A DNA stretch of 64,000 nucleotides from Pantoea endophytica. GTDB taxonomy: Bacteria > Pseudomonadota > Gammaproteobacteria > Enterobacterales > Enterobacteriaceae. The notes under the pieces are model-generated. The model searched no databases. It saw only the letters and a program-made list of their open reading frames with translations, and had not been told where the DNA came from. The stretch lies in NCBI RefSeq assembly GCF_002858935.1, contig NZ_PJRT01000033.1, positions 558,001-622,000 of the forward strand, written 5' to 3'. Shown piece after piece: positions 1 through 7,133 of the stretch. Every line of letters starts with the position of its first letter. The first letter of the stretch is position 1. The position numbers and the translations under genes are program-made.

Positions 1-2153
1 GTCAAACCTACGAGCTGCAGCTGCGCGATCTCTCCGAGCCGCATCAGGTTTACAACGAGCTGTTCGACAGCCGTCTGGAGTTTGCTGAAACCCGTTTCGG
101 CAAGGCCAACTTCTCGCTGGAGAGCGGCCGGGAAAACGCTTTTATGTGGCCGTCGCTGACGCGCGTAGGCCGGGAAGCCAGCCGTCTGGCGTTGCTGCGT
201 GCCGGCACCGAAGGCAGCACCGGGTTATCCAGCCCGCGCCGCTACTTGTGGGATGAAGCGCGCTATCAGCCAGGCTGGCGCTTCAACGCCAACGGCAGCA
301 GCGATGAGCCACAGGCGACTGCGCTGCCGTTCACTTTACTGATCAATGACGAAGGCCAGCCGCTGCACGCGCTGGCGGAAGACGATCGTCTGCCGGTGTT
401 CTCCGCCAGCTACAGCCGCAGTTCGCTGATGACCTTTATGCTGTGCGAACTGCTGGCGCAGGCGATGATGCAGATGAACAGCGTGGCGCAGCGCCAGCGC
501 ATGCCGCAAAGCCAGGCGCCGCGCCAGCTGCGTCATGTGATCCTGACGCTACCGTCAGCGATGCCGAAGCCGGAGCGTGAGATTTTCCGTCGCCGCATGC
601 AGGAAGCCATCGCGCTGGTATGGAAAGCCGAGGGCTGGCATCCGGCCGAAGAGGAATTTAACGCCGCCAGCCAGGCAAACAGCCTGCGTCCGGTACCGGA
701 TGTGCAGATGGAGTGGGACGAAGCCACCTGTGGTCAAATGGTGTGGCTATTCAACGAAACCCAGGTCAACTTTGCCGGCCGCGCAGAAGATTTCTTCAGC
801 AGCATGGCGCGCCCGGATCGTCCGCGTGAAGTTGACGAGCTGCCGGGTAAAAGCCTACGCATCGCTTCGATTGATATCGGCGGCGGCACCACCGATTTAG
901 CCATTACCCAATATCGCCTCGATGACGGCCAGGGCAACAATGTCAAAATCACCCCGCGCTTGCTGTTCCGCGAAGGCTTCAAAGTCGCCGGTGACGATAT
1001 TCTGCTGGACGTGATTCAGCTGTGGATTCTGCCAGCGTTGCAGCAGAGCTTGCAGAAAGCTGGTTTGCAGCTGGCCGAACCGTTGATGAACAAGCTGTTT
1101 GGTCACGACAGCCGTATGGACGGACAAGCCACGCTGCGTCAGCAAGTGACGCTACAGCTGTTTATTCCGCTGGCGCAGGCGGTGCTGGAGCAGTATGAAA
1201 ATTGGGATCCGCTCGACAGCCATAGCGAGATCAACGCGCTGTTCGGCGAGCTGGTGCCGCAAAAACCGGCCAGCAGCGTGCTGGCGTTTGTGAATGGCGA
1301 AATTCAGCGCACGCTCGGCGGCGACAGCCGATTCGATCTGCTCGAAGTGCCGCTGGTGGTCAGCATGGCGCAGTTGCACGGCGAGTTCCTGCAACACCGT
1401 ATGGCGATCATTCCGGCGCTGCGCGCGATGTGTGAAGTGGTGTCGCTGTATCAGTGCGATGTGCTGCTGCTCACCGGTCGTCCGTCACGCTTTCCTGGCA
1501 TTCAGGCGCTGGTGCGCCATCTGCAACCGCTGCCGGGCAGCCGTATTTTGTCGCTGGAAGGCTATCACACCAGCGACTGGTATCCGTTCAACAAGCAAGG
1601 CCGCATTGATAACCCGAAATCCACCGCCGCAGTCGGCGCGATGCTGTGCCTGCTGGCGCTCGATCTGCGCCTCAGCAGCTTCTGGTTCCGCGCCGGTGAT
1701 TTCGAACCTTACTCCACCATTCGCTATCTTGGCGTGCTGGATGAGACCTCGGCGCTCAGCGACGATAATCTGTGTTACAGCGAGATCGATCTCGACAGCA
1801 ACAGTTTCGCGCTGGATCGCAAAAGCAGCTTCCGCATTCGCGGCAACGTCTGCCTCGGCTTCCGCCAGCTGGAGAACGATCGCTGGCCGGCCTCGCCGCT
1901 GTATAGCCTGAGCATTGTTGACCCGGCGCTGGCGCGTCAGGTTGCTGGCGAAAGCGTACTGCGCATTAAGCTGGCGGTGCAGCCCGGGCCGGATAATCTC
2001 GGCCCTGAACGCTTAGTGTTAAGCGATGCACGCATGGATGACGGCACGCGCGTGCCGCTGGAGCAGCTGAGTCTGAAACTGAATACTCTCTCCGCCACCG
2101 GCAACGCGAATGCGCAATATTGGATCGACAGCGGGAGCGTCTGCAAACGATGA
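1..2153 (+). CDS. srfB: SrfB-like putative virulence factor, 5' end outside window
   Basis: The reading frame is already open at base 3 and runs to TGA at 2151-2153, giving about 716 residues; the true start lies upstream of the window, so the Met at 144 is internal. The product resembles SrfB, described in Salmonella as an SsrB-regulated factor whose biochemical role is unsettled. An actin/Hsp70-type nucleotide-binding motif, DIGGGTTDL, is encoded at 873-899, suggesting an ATPase fold (inference). srfC follows with a 4-nt overlap, so the two are translationally coupled. No signal peptide can be judged because the N-terminus is missing. Confidence 0.85.
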   Translation, partial: QTYELQLRDLSEPHQVYNELFDSRLEFAETRFGKANFSLESGRENAFMWPSLTRVGREASRLALLRAGTEGSTGLSSPRRYLWDEARYQPGWRFNANGSSDEPQATALPFTLLINDEGQPLHALAEDDRLPVFSASYSRSSLMTFMLCELLAQAMMQMNSVAQRQRMPQSQAPRQLRHVILTLPSAMPKPEREIFRRRMQEAIALVWKAEGWHPAEEEFNAASQANSLRPVPDVQMEWDEATCGQMVWLFNETQVNFAGRAEDFFSSMARPDRPREVDELPGKSLRIASIDIGGGTTDLAITQYRLDDGQGNNVKITPRLLFREGFKVAGDDILLDVIQLWILPALQQSLQKAGLQLAEPLMNKLFGHDSRMDGQATLRQQVTLQLFIPLAQAVLEQYENWDPLDSHSEINALFGELVPQKPASSVLAFVNGEIQRTLGGDSRFDLLEVPLVVSMAQLHGEFLQHRMAIIPALRAMCEVVSLYQCDVLLLTGRPSRFPGIQALVRHLQPLPGSRILSLEGYHTSDWYPFNKQGRIDNPKSTAAVGAMLCLLALDLRLSSFWFRAGDFEPYSTIRYLGVLDETSALSDDNLCYSEIDLDSNSFALDRKSSFRIRGNVCLGFRQLENDRWPASPLYSLSIVDPALARQVAGESVLRIKLAVQPGPDNLGPERLVLSDARMDDGTRVPLEQLSLKLNTLSATGNANAQYWIDSGSVCKR

Positions 2154-4522
2154 GAACTGCCAAAAAAGCCTCGCCGGTTACGCCCGCGAAACGTCTTAGC
2201 CTGATGCAGGAAACGCTGGATGGCGCGCTGAACTGGGTGGAAACCCATCAGGCGCACGCACCGCGTCTGGCAATGGAAGCTGAAACTCTGACGCTGCAGC
2301 TGCGCCGCGCGCGCGTGGAGAGCCATGCATTGGCGCGCCAGCTGGCGCGTCCGGTGACGCTGGCGCTGTTTGGCCAGTCGCAGGCGGGCAAAGCCTGGCT
2401 GCTGAGTGAGATGGTCGGTGATGCCCAGGGCCAGTTAATCGCGCGCCTTGGCGATAAAACCCTGAATTATTTCCAGAACATCAATCCCGGCAATCTCGAT
2501 TTCGCCATCGCCACCCGCTTCAGCCACCAGCGTGAAACGCAATCCAACGCCTGGCCGCTGGAGATGACGCTGCTAAGCGAAGTGGAACTGATTCGTTTGA
2601 TGCTGGCCTGTGCCAACACCGAGCTGCAGCCGGACACGGCGCAGATCGATGCCGCGTTGCAGCGTTTGCAGCGCCATCGTCAGGATGAAGCGCAGCCTGG
2701 CCTCGACAGTGATGCGCTGATCACGCTGTGGGCGTGGAGCCGTCGTCACCATCGTCATGCCGAGATTCTCGATCGTCACTTCTGGCCGCAGGCGGTAGCG
2801 CTGGCGCCGTGGCTCAACGTGGACGACCGCGTGCAGCTGTTTGCCCTGCTGTGGCCGGGACAAAACGCGCTGAACGAAAGCCTGCGCAGCCTGATGCATT
2901 TGCGCCACCAGCTGCGCCATGCACCGCGCGTGTTAGCGCCGCTCAGCGTGCTGGTGGACGATGCCGCGCTGCCAGCAGAAAAACTGATTGGCAATGATGC
3001 CGACTGGCAGGAGATGATCGAAGTGTGTCCGATCGTCGCCAATCGCGTGGGGAAAGCGCAGCATGTACCGCTGGGATTGCTGTCGCTGCTGACGATGGAG
3101 ATCACCTTGCCGCTCAGCTCCACGCCGCGTCAGGCGCTGTACGATGATGCAGATATGCTGGAGCTACCTGCACCGGGCACGCCAGCCGATCGCGCGCAAC
3201 AGGATGAACTGGCCCAGCTGCGCAAACGCGATCCGCTGCGCGCCACACTGCTGGAACAGAAACGCGCACTGCTGCCGGGCCTGTACGCCGCGCGTCAGGG
3301 CATTGATCTCATGCTGATCTGTACCGCTGCCAGCCAGCGTCACGACACCGATGTCGCCGCCAGCGCGCTGCGCGAGTGGCACATACACCAAACCATCGCT
3401 GCCAGCGGTGAGAAGCCGCGTCTGATTTGGGCGATCACGCCGCATGACGCGCGCTATCAGCAGCAGCAGATTAATGTTGACGAAGCGGTACAACGCCAGA
3501 TTGGTCAGCCGGGACAGAGTTGGGGTTCGATGCTGGCGCTGGATCGCGCGGGCGTCGATCGCATGGGCAGTTGGTTGCAGGATGAGATGCAGCCGGAAGC
3601 GCGCCGTGAGCGTTTAGCGTTGCAGCTCAGCGCGCTACAGCACAAGCTGGTGGAACGTTTGCAGCCGTGGACCGAATCCAGCGCCACGCCAGAACAGGCA
3701 GCTCGCAAGCAGGCGATTTCCGATACGCTGCTGAAATGCTTGCAACATCGCACCGGTTTGCACGGCGAACTATTGGAGCGTTTGCAGCCGTCGCGTGAAG
3801 CGGTGCGTCAGCTGTGGCTGAGCCAGAGCAGCAGCCATCACATTCAACACAGCGCCAAAACGGCGGCTGCTGAGCAGAGCTATTTCGGCATCGGCTTCGA
3901 GTTTGATCTGTTTAAAGATGAGCCGGTAGCTGCCGCTGAGCCGCGTAGTTCGGGCGGTCAGCGCGATCAGCAGTTCCCGCAGCAGGTGTTTGCGCTGTGG
4001 CTGGAGCATTTGCGTCAGTTGCCGGAGAGCCGCAGCCTGCTGGCGCTGCTCAACGTTGATAAGCCGACGCTGGAGATGCTGGTGGAAGAGTTAATAACCG
4101 CCAGTTTCCGTCTCAAGGTGCTGAGCAAACTGCAAAGCGCGCTTAACGAGCCGGATGCGCAGGCCAGCGCCCATGAAGCGCGTACCGATCGTCAGGTTTC
4201 ACGCGCCATGACGGTGCTGGGGGATTTTGTGGCGTGGCTGGGCTTTTTACAGCGCCCGGAGAGCGAACGTCCTGAAAGCCGCGTCAATCGCGGTCAGACC
4301 ATTTTTGCCCGTCCGCCTGCGCCGAGCGTCAGCTTCTCGCCGGGACAACGTTTGACGCGCTTGTCTGCCGCGCCCGCCAATCATACCGCTTACTACATTT
4401 ATGACTGGCTGGTGGGGTTGAATTCGGTGATCGTTGAGAACAATGGCTACACCGGCGGCGGCGATTTGCCCGCGAATGCCCGCCAGATGCTGGCAATTTT
4501 GCTGTTACCGCTGCACGCGTAA
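2150..4522 (+). CDS. srfC: SrfC-like putative virulence factor
   Basis: The 790-residue protein resembles SrfC, partner of SrfB in the srfABC locus of enterics; its function is not firmly established. The ATG at 2150 is chosen because it overlaps the srfB stop (ATGA) and has a GGGAG-like site at about 2133-2137; an upstream in-frame ATG at 2120 would overlap srfB by 34 nt without a better ribosome site. Near the N-terminus residues 75-82 read GQSQAGKA, a P-loop-like motif in which the usual Ser/Thr after Lys is Ala. The protein is Gln-, Leu- and Arg-rich, helical-looking, with no signal peptide or clear membrane segment. It ends one base before the convergent barstar gene. Confidence 0.82.
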   Translation: MRTAKKASPVTPAKRLSLMQETLDGALNWVETHQAHAPRLAMEAETLTLQLRRARVESHALARQLARPVTLALFGQSQAGKAWLLSEMVGDAQGQLIARLGDKTLNYFQNINPGNLDFAIATRFSHQRETQSNAWPLEMTLLSEVELIRLMLACANTELQPDTAQIDAALQRLQRHRQDEAQPGLDSDALITLWAWSRRHHRHAEILDRHFWPQAVALAPWLNVDDRVQLFALLWPGQNALNESLRSLMHLRHQLRHAPRVLAPLSVLVDDAALPAEKLIGNDADWQEMIEVCPIVANRVGKAQHVPLGLLSLLTMEITLPLSSTPRQALYDDADMLELPAPGTPADRAQQDELAQLRKRDPLRATLLEQKRALLPGLYAARQGIDLMLICTAASQRHDTDVAASALREWHIHQTIAASGEKPRLIWAITPHDARYQQQQINVDEAVQRQIGQPGQSWGSMLALDRAGVDRMGSWLQDEMQPEARRERLALQLSALQHKLVERLQPWTESSATPEQAARKQAISDTLLKCLQHRTGLHGELLERLQPSREAVRQLWLSQSSSHHIQHSAKTAAAEQSYFGIGFEFDLFKDEPVAAAEPRSSGGQRDQQFPQQVFALWLEHLRQLPESRSLLALLNVDKPTLEMLVEELITASFRLKVLSKLQSALNEPDAQASAHEARTDRQVSRAMTVLGDFVAWLGFLQRPESERPESRVNRGQTIFARPPAPSVSFSPGQRLTRLSAAPANHTAYYIYDWLVGLNSVIVENNGYTGGGDLPANARQMLAILLLPLHA

Positions 4523-4523
4523 T

Positions 4524-4796
4524 TTATTCTCCACGCACCAGGCGCAGCTCGCCTTCTAACTGCTGCTGCGCCTCTTCCAGTAACGCCAGCACTGGCGCGA
4601 ATTCGGCACTCTCGCTGGCGTCATCGGCATGCGCTAAATAGAAGGTGGCCGGCAGCGCCATGCCGCCGGTCAGCCAATCCCATAGCGCATCAAGATTGTT
4701 ACCGAAATCCACTGGGCAGGCACTCTGCTGCACCAGCGCGCGGTAAAACGCCTGGCGATCTGACAAGCTTGCAAAGTCAAAATGGAGCGTCAACAT
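4524..4796 (-). CDS. barstar-family ribonuclease inhibitor
   Basis: This 90-residue acidic protein resembles the barstar family, small cytoplasmic proteins that bind and block barnase-type ribonucleases. The N-terminal LHFDFASLSDRQAFYRAL and central NNLDALWDWLTGG segments match the family pattern. It lies 2 nt downstream of the barnase-like gene on the same strand, so the two form one operon with the toxin first. That arrangement supports the call: the inhibitor would protect the cell before the enzyme is exported. The stop codon sits one base from the end of convergent srfC, leaving no room for a conventional terminator between them. Confidence 0.88.
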   Translation of the reverse strand: MLTLHFDFASLSDRQAFYRALVQQSACPVDFGNNLDALWDWLTGGMALPATFYLAHADDASESAEFAPVLALLEEAQQQLEGELRLVRGE

Positions 4797-4798
4797 GG

Positions 4799-5233
4799 TT
4801 AAGGCACCTGTTTGAAGCTGCGATAGTGATCGGTGGTGAGGAAAATCAATCCATCATTTGAGTAAAGCAGACGATCGGCATCGCGGTGGCCGCAATCGTA
4901 ATTCACGTCAGCTTCATACCATTGCCTGCCCGCCTGCATCGGCAGCCTTCTTTCGCGGTTGCTAAAGCGATCGCCACCAATCGCGCGGCCCGGCAACACT
5001 TCACACAAGTTGCCCTTGCTGGGATTCCAGCCCTGACGACGCGCTTCATTTTTGGTGAGATAGAGATCGGGTAATGTGTGATGCTGCTGCAGCCAACGCG
5101 CCACGGTGTTAGCATCGGTGAGCTGCGAAATATCGGGGTGGCTAGCTGACCATTTATCGGACAAACGCGGTTTTAGCCCGAGCCACAACGCGGCCAGGAG
5201 CAGAATTAAGGCAATCCAGAGTTTTTTTGACAT
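4799..5233 (-). CDS. secreted barnase-type guanyl-specific ribonuclease
   Basis: The 144-residue protein begins with a hydrophobic segment (residues 5-20) that could be a signal peptide or membrane anchor, followed by a barnase/N1-type ribonuclease domain. Barnase hallmarks are all visible: FSNRERRLP, WYEADVNY with the general base Glu107, DRLLYSNDG with Arg121, and TTDHYRSF with the catalytic His136. Cys77 and Cys114 are absent from Bacillus barnase and could form a disulfide after export (inference). The enzyme is probably active outside the cytoplasm and is held in check inside by the downstream barstar. It could serve in nutrient scavenging or competition; the sequence does not decide. 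Confidence 0.88.
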   Translation of the reverse strand: MSKKLWIALILLLAALWLGLKPRLSDKWSASHPDISQLTDANTVARWLQQHHTLPDLYLTKNEARRQGWNPSKGNLCEVLPGRAIGGDRFSNRERRLPMQAGRQWYEADVNYDCGHRDADRLLYSNDGLIFLTTDHYRSFKQVP

Positions 5234-5282
5234 GGTGGCATCCTGAAAAACAGGACGACGATAATAACAGATTTAGGGCAGG

Positions 5283-5310
5283 GAAAAACGCGGGCCAGCA
5301 GAGCTGGCCC
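5283..5310 (-). terminator. terminator of the rarA-like gene
   Basis: The 8-bp stem GGGCCAGC / GCTGGCCC (5292-5299 and 5303-5310) is followed on the minus strand by a run of T (bases 5284-5288 are A on the plus strand). It lies just after the stop of the AraC-family gene. Confidence 0.8.
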
Positions 5311-5319
5311 TGGCGGGGT

Positions 5320-5667
5320 TTACTGCATCGCGCTGGCGGATGGCGCGGCGTGACGACGCCATGCTCCCGGCGCTACGCCATACTGGCGTTTAAAGCTGCG
5401 GTTAAACGACTGCTGCGAGTCGAAACCGAGTGAAATCGCCACGTTAAGAATAGGTTCATTGCTGGTGGTCAAGCGATCCGCTGACTTCTTCAGCTTCTTC
5501 TCACGAATGTATTCGCCCAGAGGCAAACCCGTGTGCTCTTTGAACATACGCTGCAGGTGCCATTTCGAATAACCGGCGCGCCCCGCTACGGTATCCAGAT
5601 CCAGACGCGTTTCAATATTGTTGTCAATCCAGTCAATCAAATCGTGAATAAATGCGGTGGTCATCAT
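5320..5667 (-). CDS. rarA: MarA/SoxS/RarA-type AraC-family activator
   Basis: The 115-residue protein is a stand-alone AraC-type DNA-binding domain with two helix-turn-helix units: GYSKWHLQRMFKEHTG, then FDSQQSFNRSFKRQYGVAP. It has the size and motifs of MarA, SoxS, RamA, TetD and RarA. The start chosen is the first of two ATGs, 8 nt after GGAG; longer forms lack a ribosome site. It is divergent from oqxA, the position held by rarA beside oqxABR in Klebsiella, where RarA activates the pump. The symbol is assigned by context; a general MarA/SoxS-like identity is certain, strict RarA orthology is not. Confidence 0.82.
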   Translation of the reverse strand: MMTTAFIHDLIDWIDNNIETRLDLDTVAGRAGYSKWHLQRMFKEHTGLPLGEYIREKKLKKSADRLTTSNEPILNVAISLGFDSQQSFNRSFKRQYGVAPGAWRRHAAPSASAMQ

Positions 5668-5745
5668 CTCGTTTTCTCCGGTCGCCGTTGCGAACAGTAT
5701 CAGTATCAGTTGCAATTACACTTTAAGGTTGAACGACTATGCCAG

Positions 5746-5772
5746 TTAATGCAAGTTTTATTATTGCATTAA
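5746..5772. promoter_or_regulatory. perfect 9-bp dyad in rarA-oqxA intergenic region
   Basis: TTAATGCAA at 5746-5754 and its reverse complement TTGCATTAA at 5764-5772 are separated by 9 bases. A second, degenerate copy with the same spacing lies at 5890-5916. The spacing and symmetry look like an operator for a dimeric regulator; OqxR is the obvious candidate, but this is inference. Confidence 0.6.
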
Positions 5773-5889
5773 ATGCCGCACTGCGCGTAGGGGCTTTGAT
5801 CCTTCTGCAACGTAATGATCAAAACCGCACATAAAGTGTATCAGATATTCTTGCAGATGCAGTTTGAGCAAGCCTACACTCGTGGCGTT

Positions 5890-5916
5890 TTAATGCAATC
5901 ATAAAAGTTGCAGATT
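5890..5916. promoter_or_regulatory. second copy of the rarA-oqxA dyad, close to oqxA
   Basis: TTAATGCAA (5890-5898), nine bases, then TTGCA (5908-5912) repeats the architecture of the dyad at 5746-5772; the last four bases of the right arm do not match. It ends 45 bp before the oqxA start, where it could overlap the promoter. A further inverted repeat, TTTGATC / GATCAAA, lies between the two copies at 5795-5823. Confidence 0.5.
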
Positions 5917-5960
5917 TTTCGTACGTCTCCTTTCATTTTCACCAAAGCGGAATAACAACA

Positions 5961-7115
5961 ATGCATCTGCAAACGTACAGGGTTCAATGGGCGGTAAGCC
6001 TGTCAGGAGTGATGTTGCTGGGAAGCCTGCTGGCCGGTTGCGATCGCGGTGTGGCGCAAAACGCCCCGCCGCCGCCGCCCGAAGTAAGTGTCGCGCAGGT
6101 GGTAGAGCAGAAAGTCAGCCAATGGGATAGCTTCAATGGCCGTTTCGAAGCGGTGCAGAGCGTGCAGCTGCGGCCGCGCGTTTCGGGCTATATCGATCAG
6201 GTTAATTATCGCGAAGGCGATGAGGTGAAAAAAGGTCAGGTGCTGTTCACCATTGACGATCGCACCTACCGCGCCACGCTCGAGCAGGCGCAGGCCGAAC
6301 TCGCCAACGCGCGCAGCCAGGCTACGCTGGCCCGCAGTGAATCGGCGCGTACCGATAAACTGATCGGCACCAATGTCGTGTCACGGGAAGAGTGGGAACA
6401 GCGTCGCTCGGCGGCTAATCAGGCGCAGGCCAGCGTGCTGTCAGCACAGGCGGCGGTGGATATGGCGCAGCTGAATCTTGATTTCACCCGCGTTACCGCG
6501 CCGATTGAAGGTCGCGCCAGCCGCGCGATGATCACCACCGGCAACTTAGTGACCGCCGGTGACAGCGCCAGCGTGCTGACCACGTTGGTATCGCAGGATC
6601 GTATGTACGTCTACTTCGACGTCGATGAAGCCACCTATCTGCATTATCAGGCGATGGCGCGTAAAGGCGAAAATCGCGGGTCGCTGCCGGTAGAAGTAGC
6701 GCTGACCGGCGAAGAGGGTTTTCCGCATCGCGGCACCGTGGATTTCCTCGATAACCAGCTGACCGCCAGCACCGGCACCATCCGCATGCGCGCCTCGCTG
6801 GATAATCAGCAGCGTCAGTTCACGCCGGGCCTGTTTGCGCGCGTGCGCTTGCCGGGCCGCGCCGACTTCACCGCCCTGTTGATTGATGATAAAGCCGTGC
6901 TTACCGATCAGGATCGTAAGTACGTTTACGTGGTCGATGCGCAAGGTAAAGCCCAGCGCCGCGATATTCAGGCCGGCGAGTTAGCCGATGGTCTGCGTAT
7001 TGTGCAGCAAGGCCTGAAGCCCGGCGACAAGGTGATCGTTAACGGCTTGCAGAAAGTCTTTATGCCTGGCATGCCGGTGAACGCCCAACCGGTGGCGATG
7101 CGCTCCGCTCAATAA
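5961..7115 (+). CDS. oqxA: RND efflux periplasmic adaptor, OqxA-like
   Basis: The 384-residue protein is a membrane-fusion (HlyD-type) subunit of a resistance-nodulation-division pump. It has a lipoprotein signal ending LLAGC (lipidated Cys27), a biotinyl-lipoyl-like segment (RPRVSGYIDQVNYREGDEVK), a helical hairpin rich in Ala/Gln/Glu, and a C-terminal barrel with FTPGLFARVRLPG. Long stretches match OqxA as I remember it, including SQWDSFNGR and TNVVSREEWEQRRSAA. It would link the inner-membrane pump OqxB to a TolC-type channel in the periplasm. oqxB follows after 18 nt. Its promoter lies in the intergenic region shared with the rarA-like gene. Confidence 0.93.
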   Translation: MHLQTYRVQWAVSLSGVMLLGSLLAGCDRGVAQNAPPPPPEVSVAQVVEQKVSQWDSFNGRFEAVQSVQLRPRVSGYIDQVNYREGDEVKKGQVLFTIDDRTYRATLEQAQAELANARSQATLARSESARTDKLIGTNVVSREEWEQRRSAANQAQASVLSAQAAVDMAQLNLDFTRVTAPIEGRASRAMITTGNLVTAGDSASVLTTLVSQDRMYVYFDVDEATYLHYQAMARKGENRGSLPVEVALTGEEGFPHRGTVDFLDNQLTASTGTIRMRASLDNQQRQFTPGLFARVRLPGRADFTALLIDDKAVLTDQDRKYVYVVDAQGKAQRRDIQAGELADGLRIVQQGLKPGDKVIVNGLQKVFMPGMPVNAQPVAMRSAQ

Positions 7116-7133
7116 CCTTCGAGACTGCCTTTT

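Noticed and set aside
5822..5842. Mar-box-like sequence (ACCGCACATAAAGTGTATC) upstream of oqxA
   Set aside because: Only the GCAC half fits the marbox consensus; the second half mismatches at several positions, so the match was not listed as a site.
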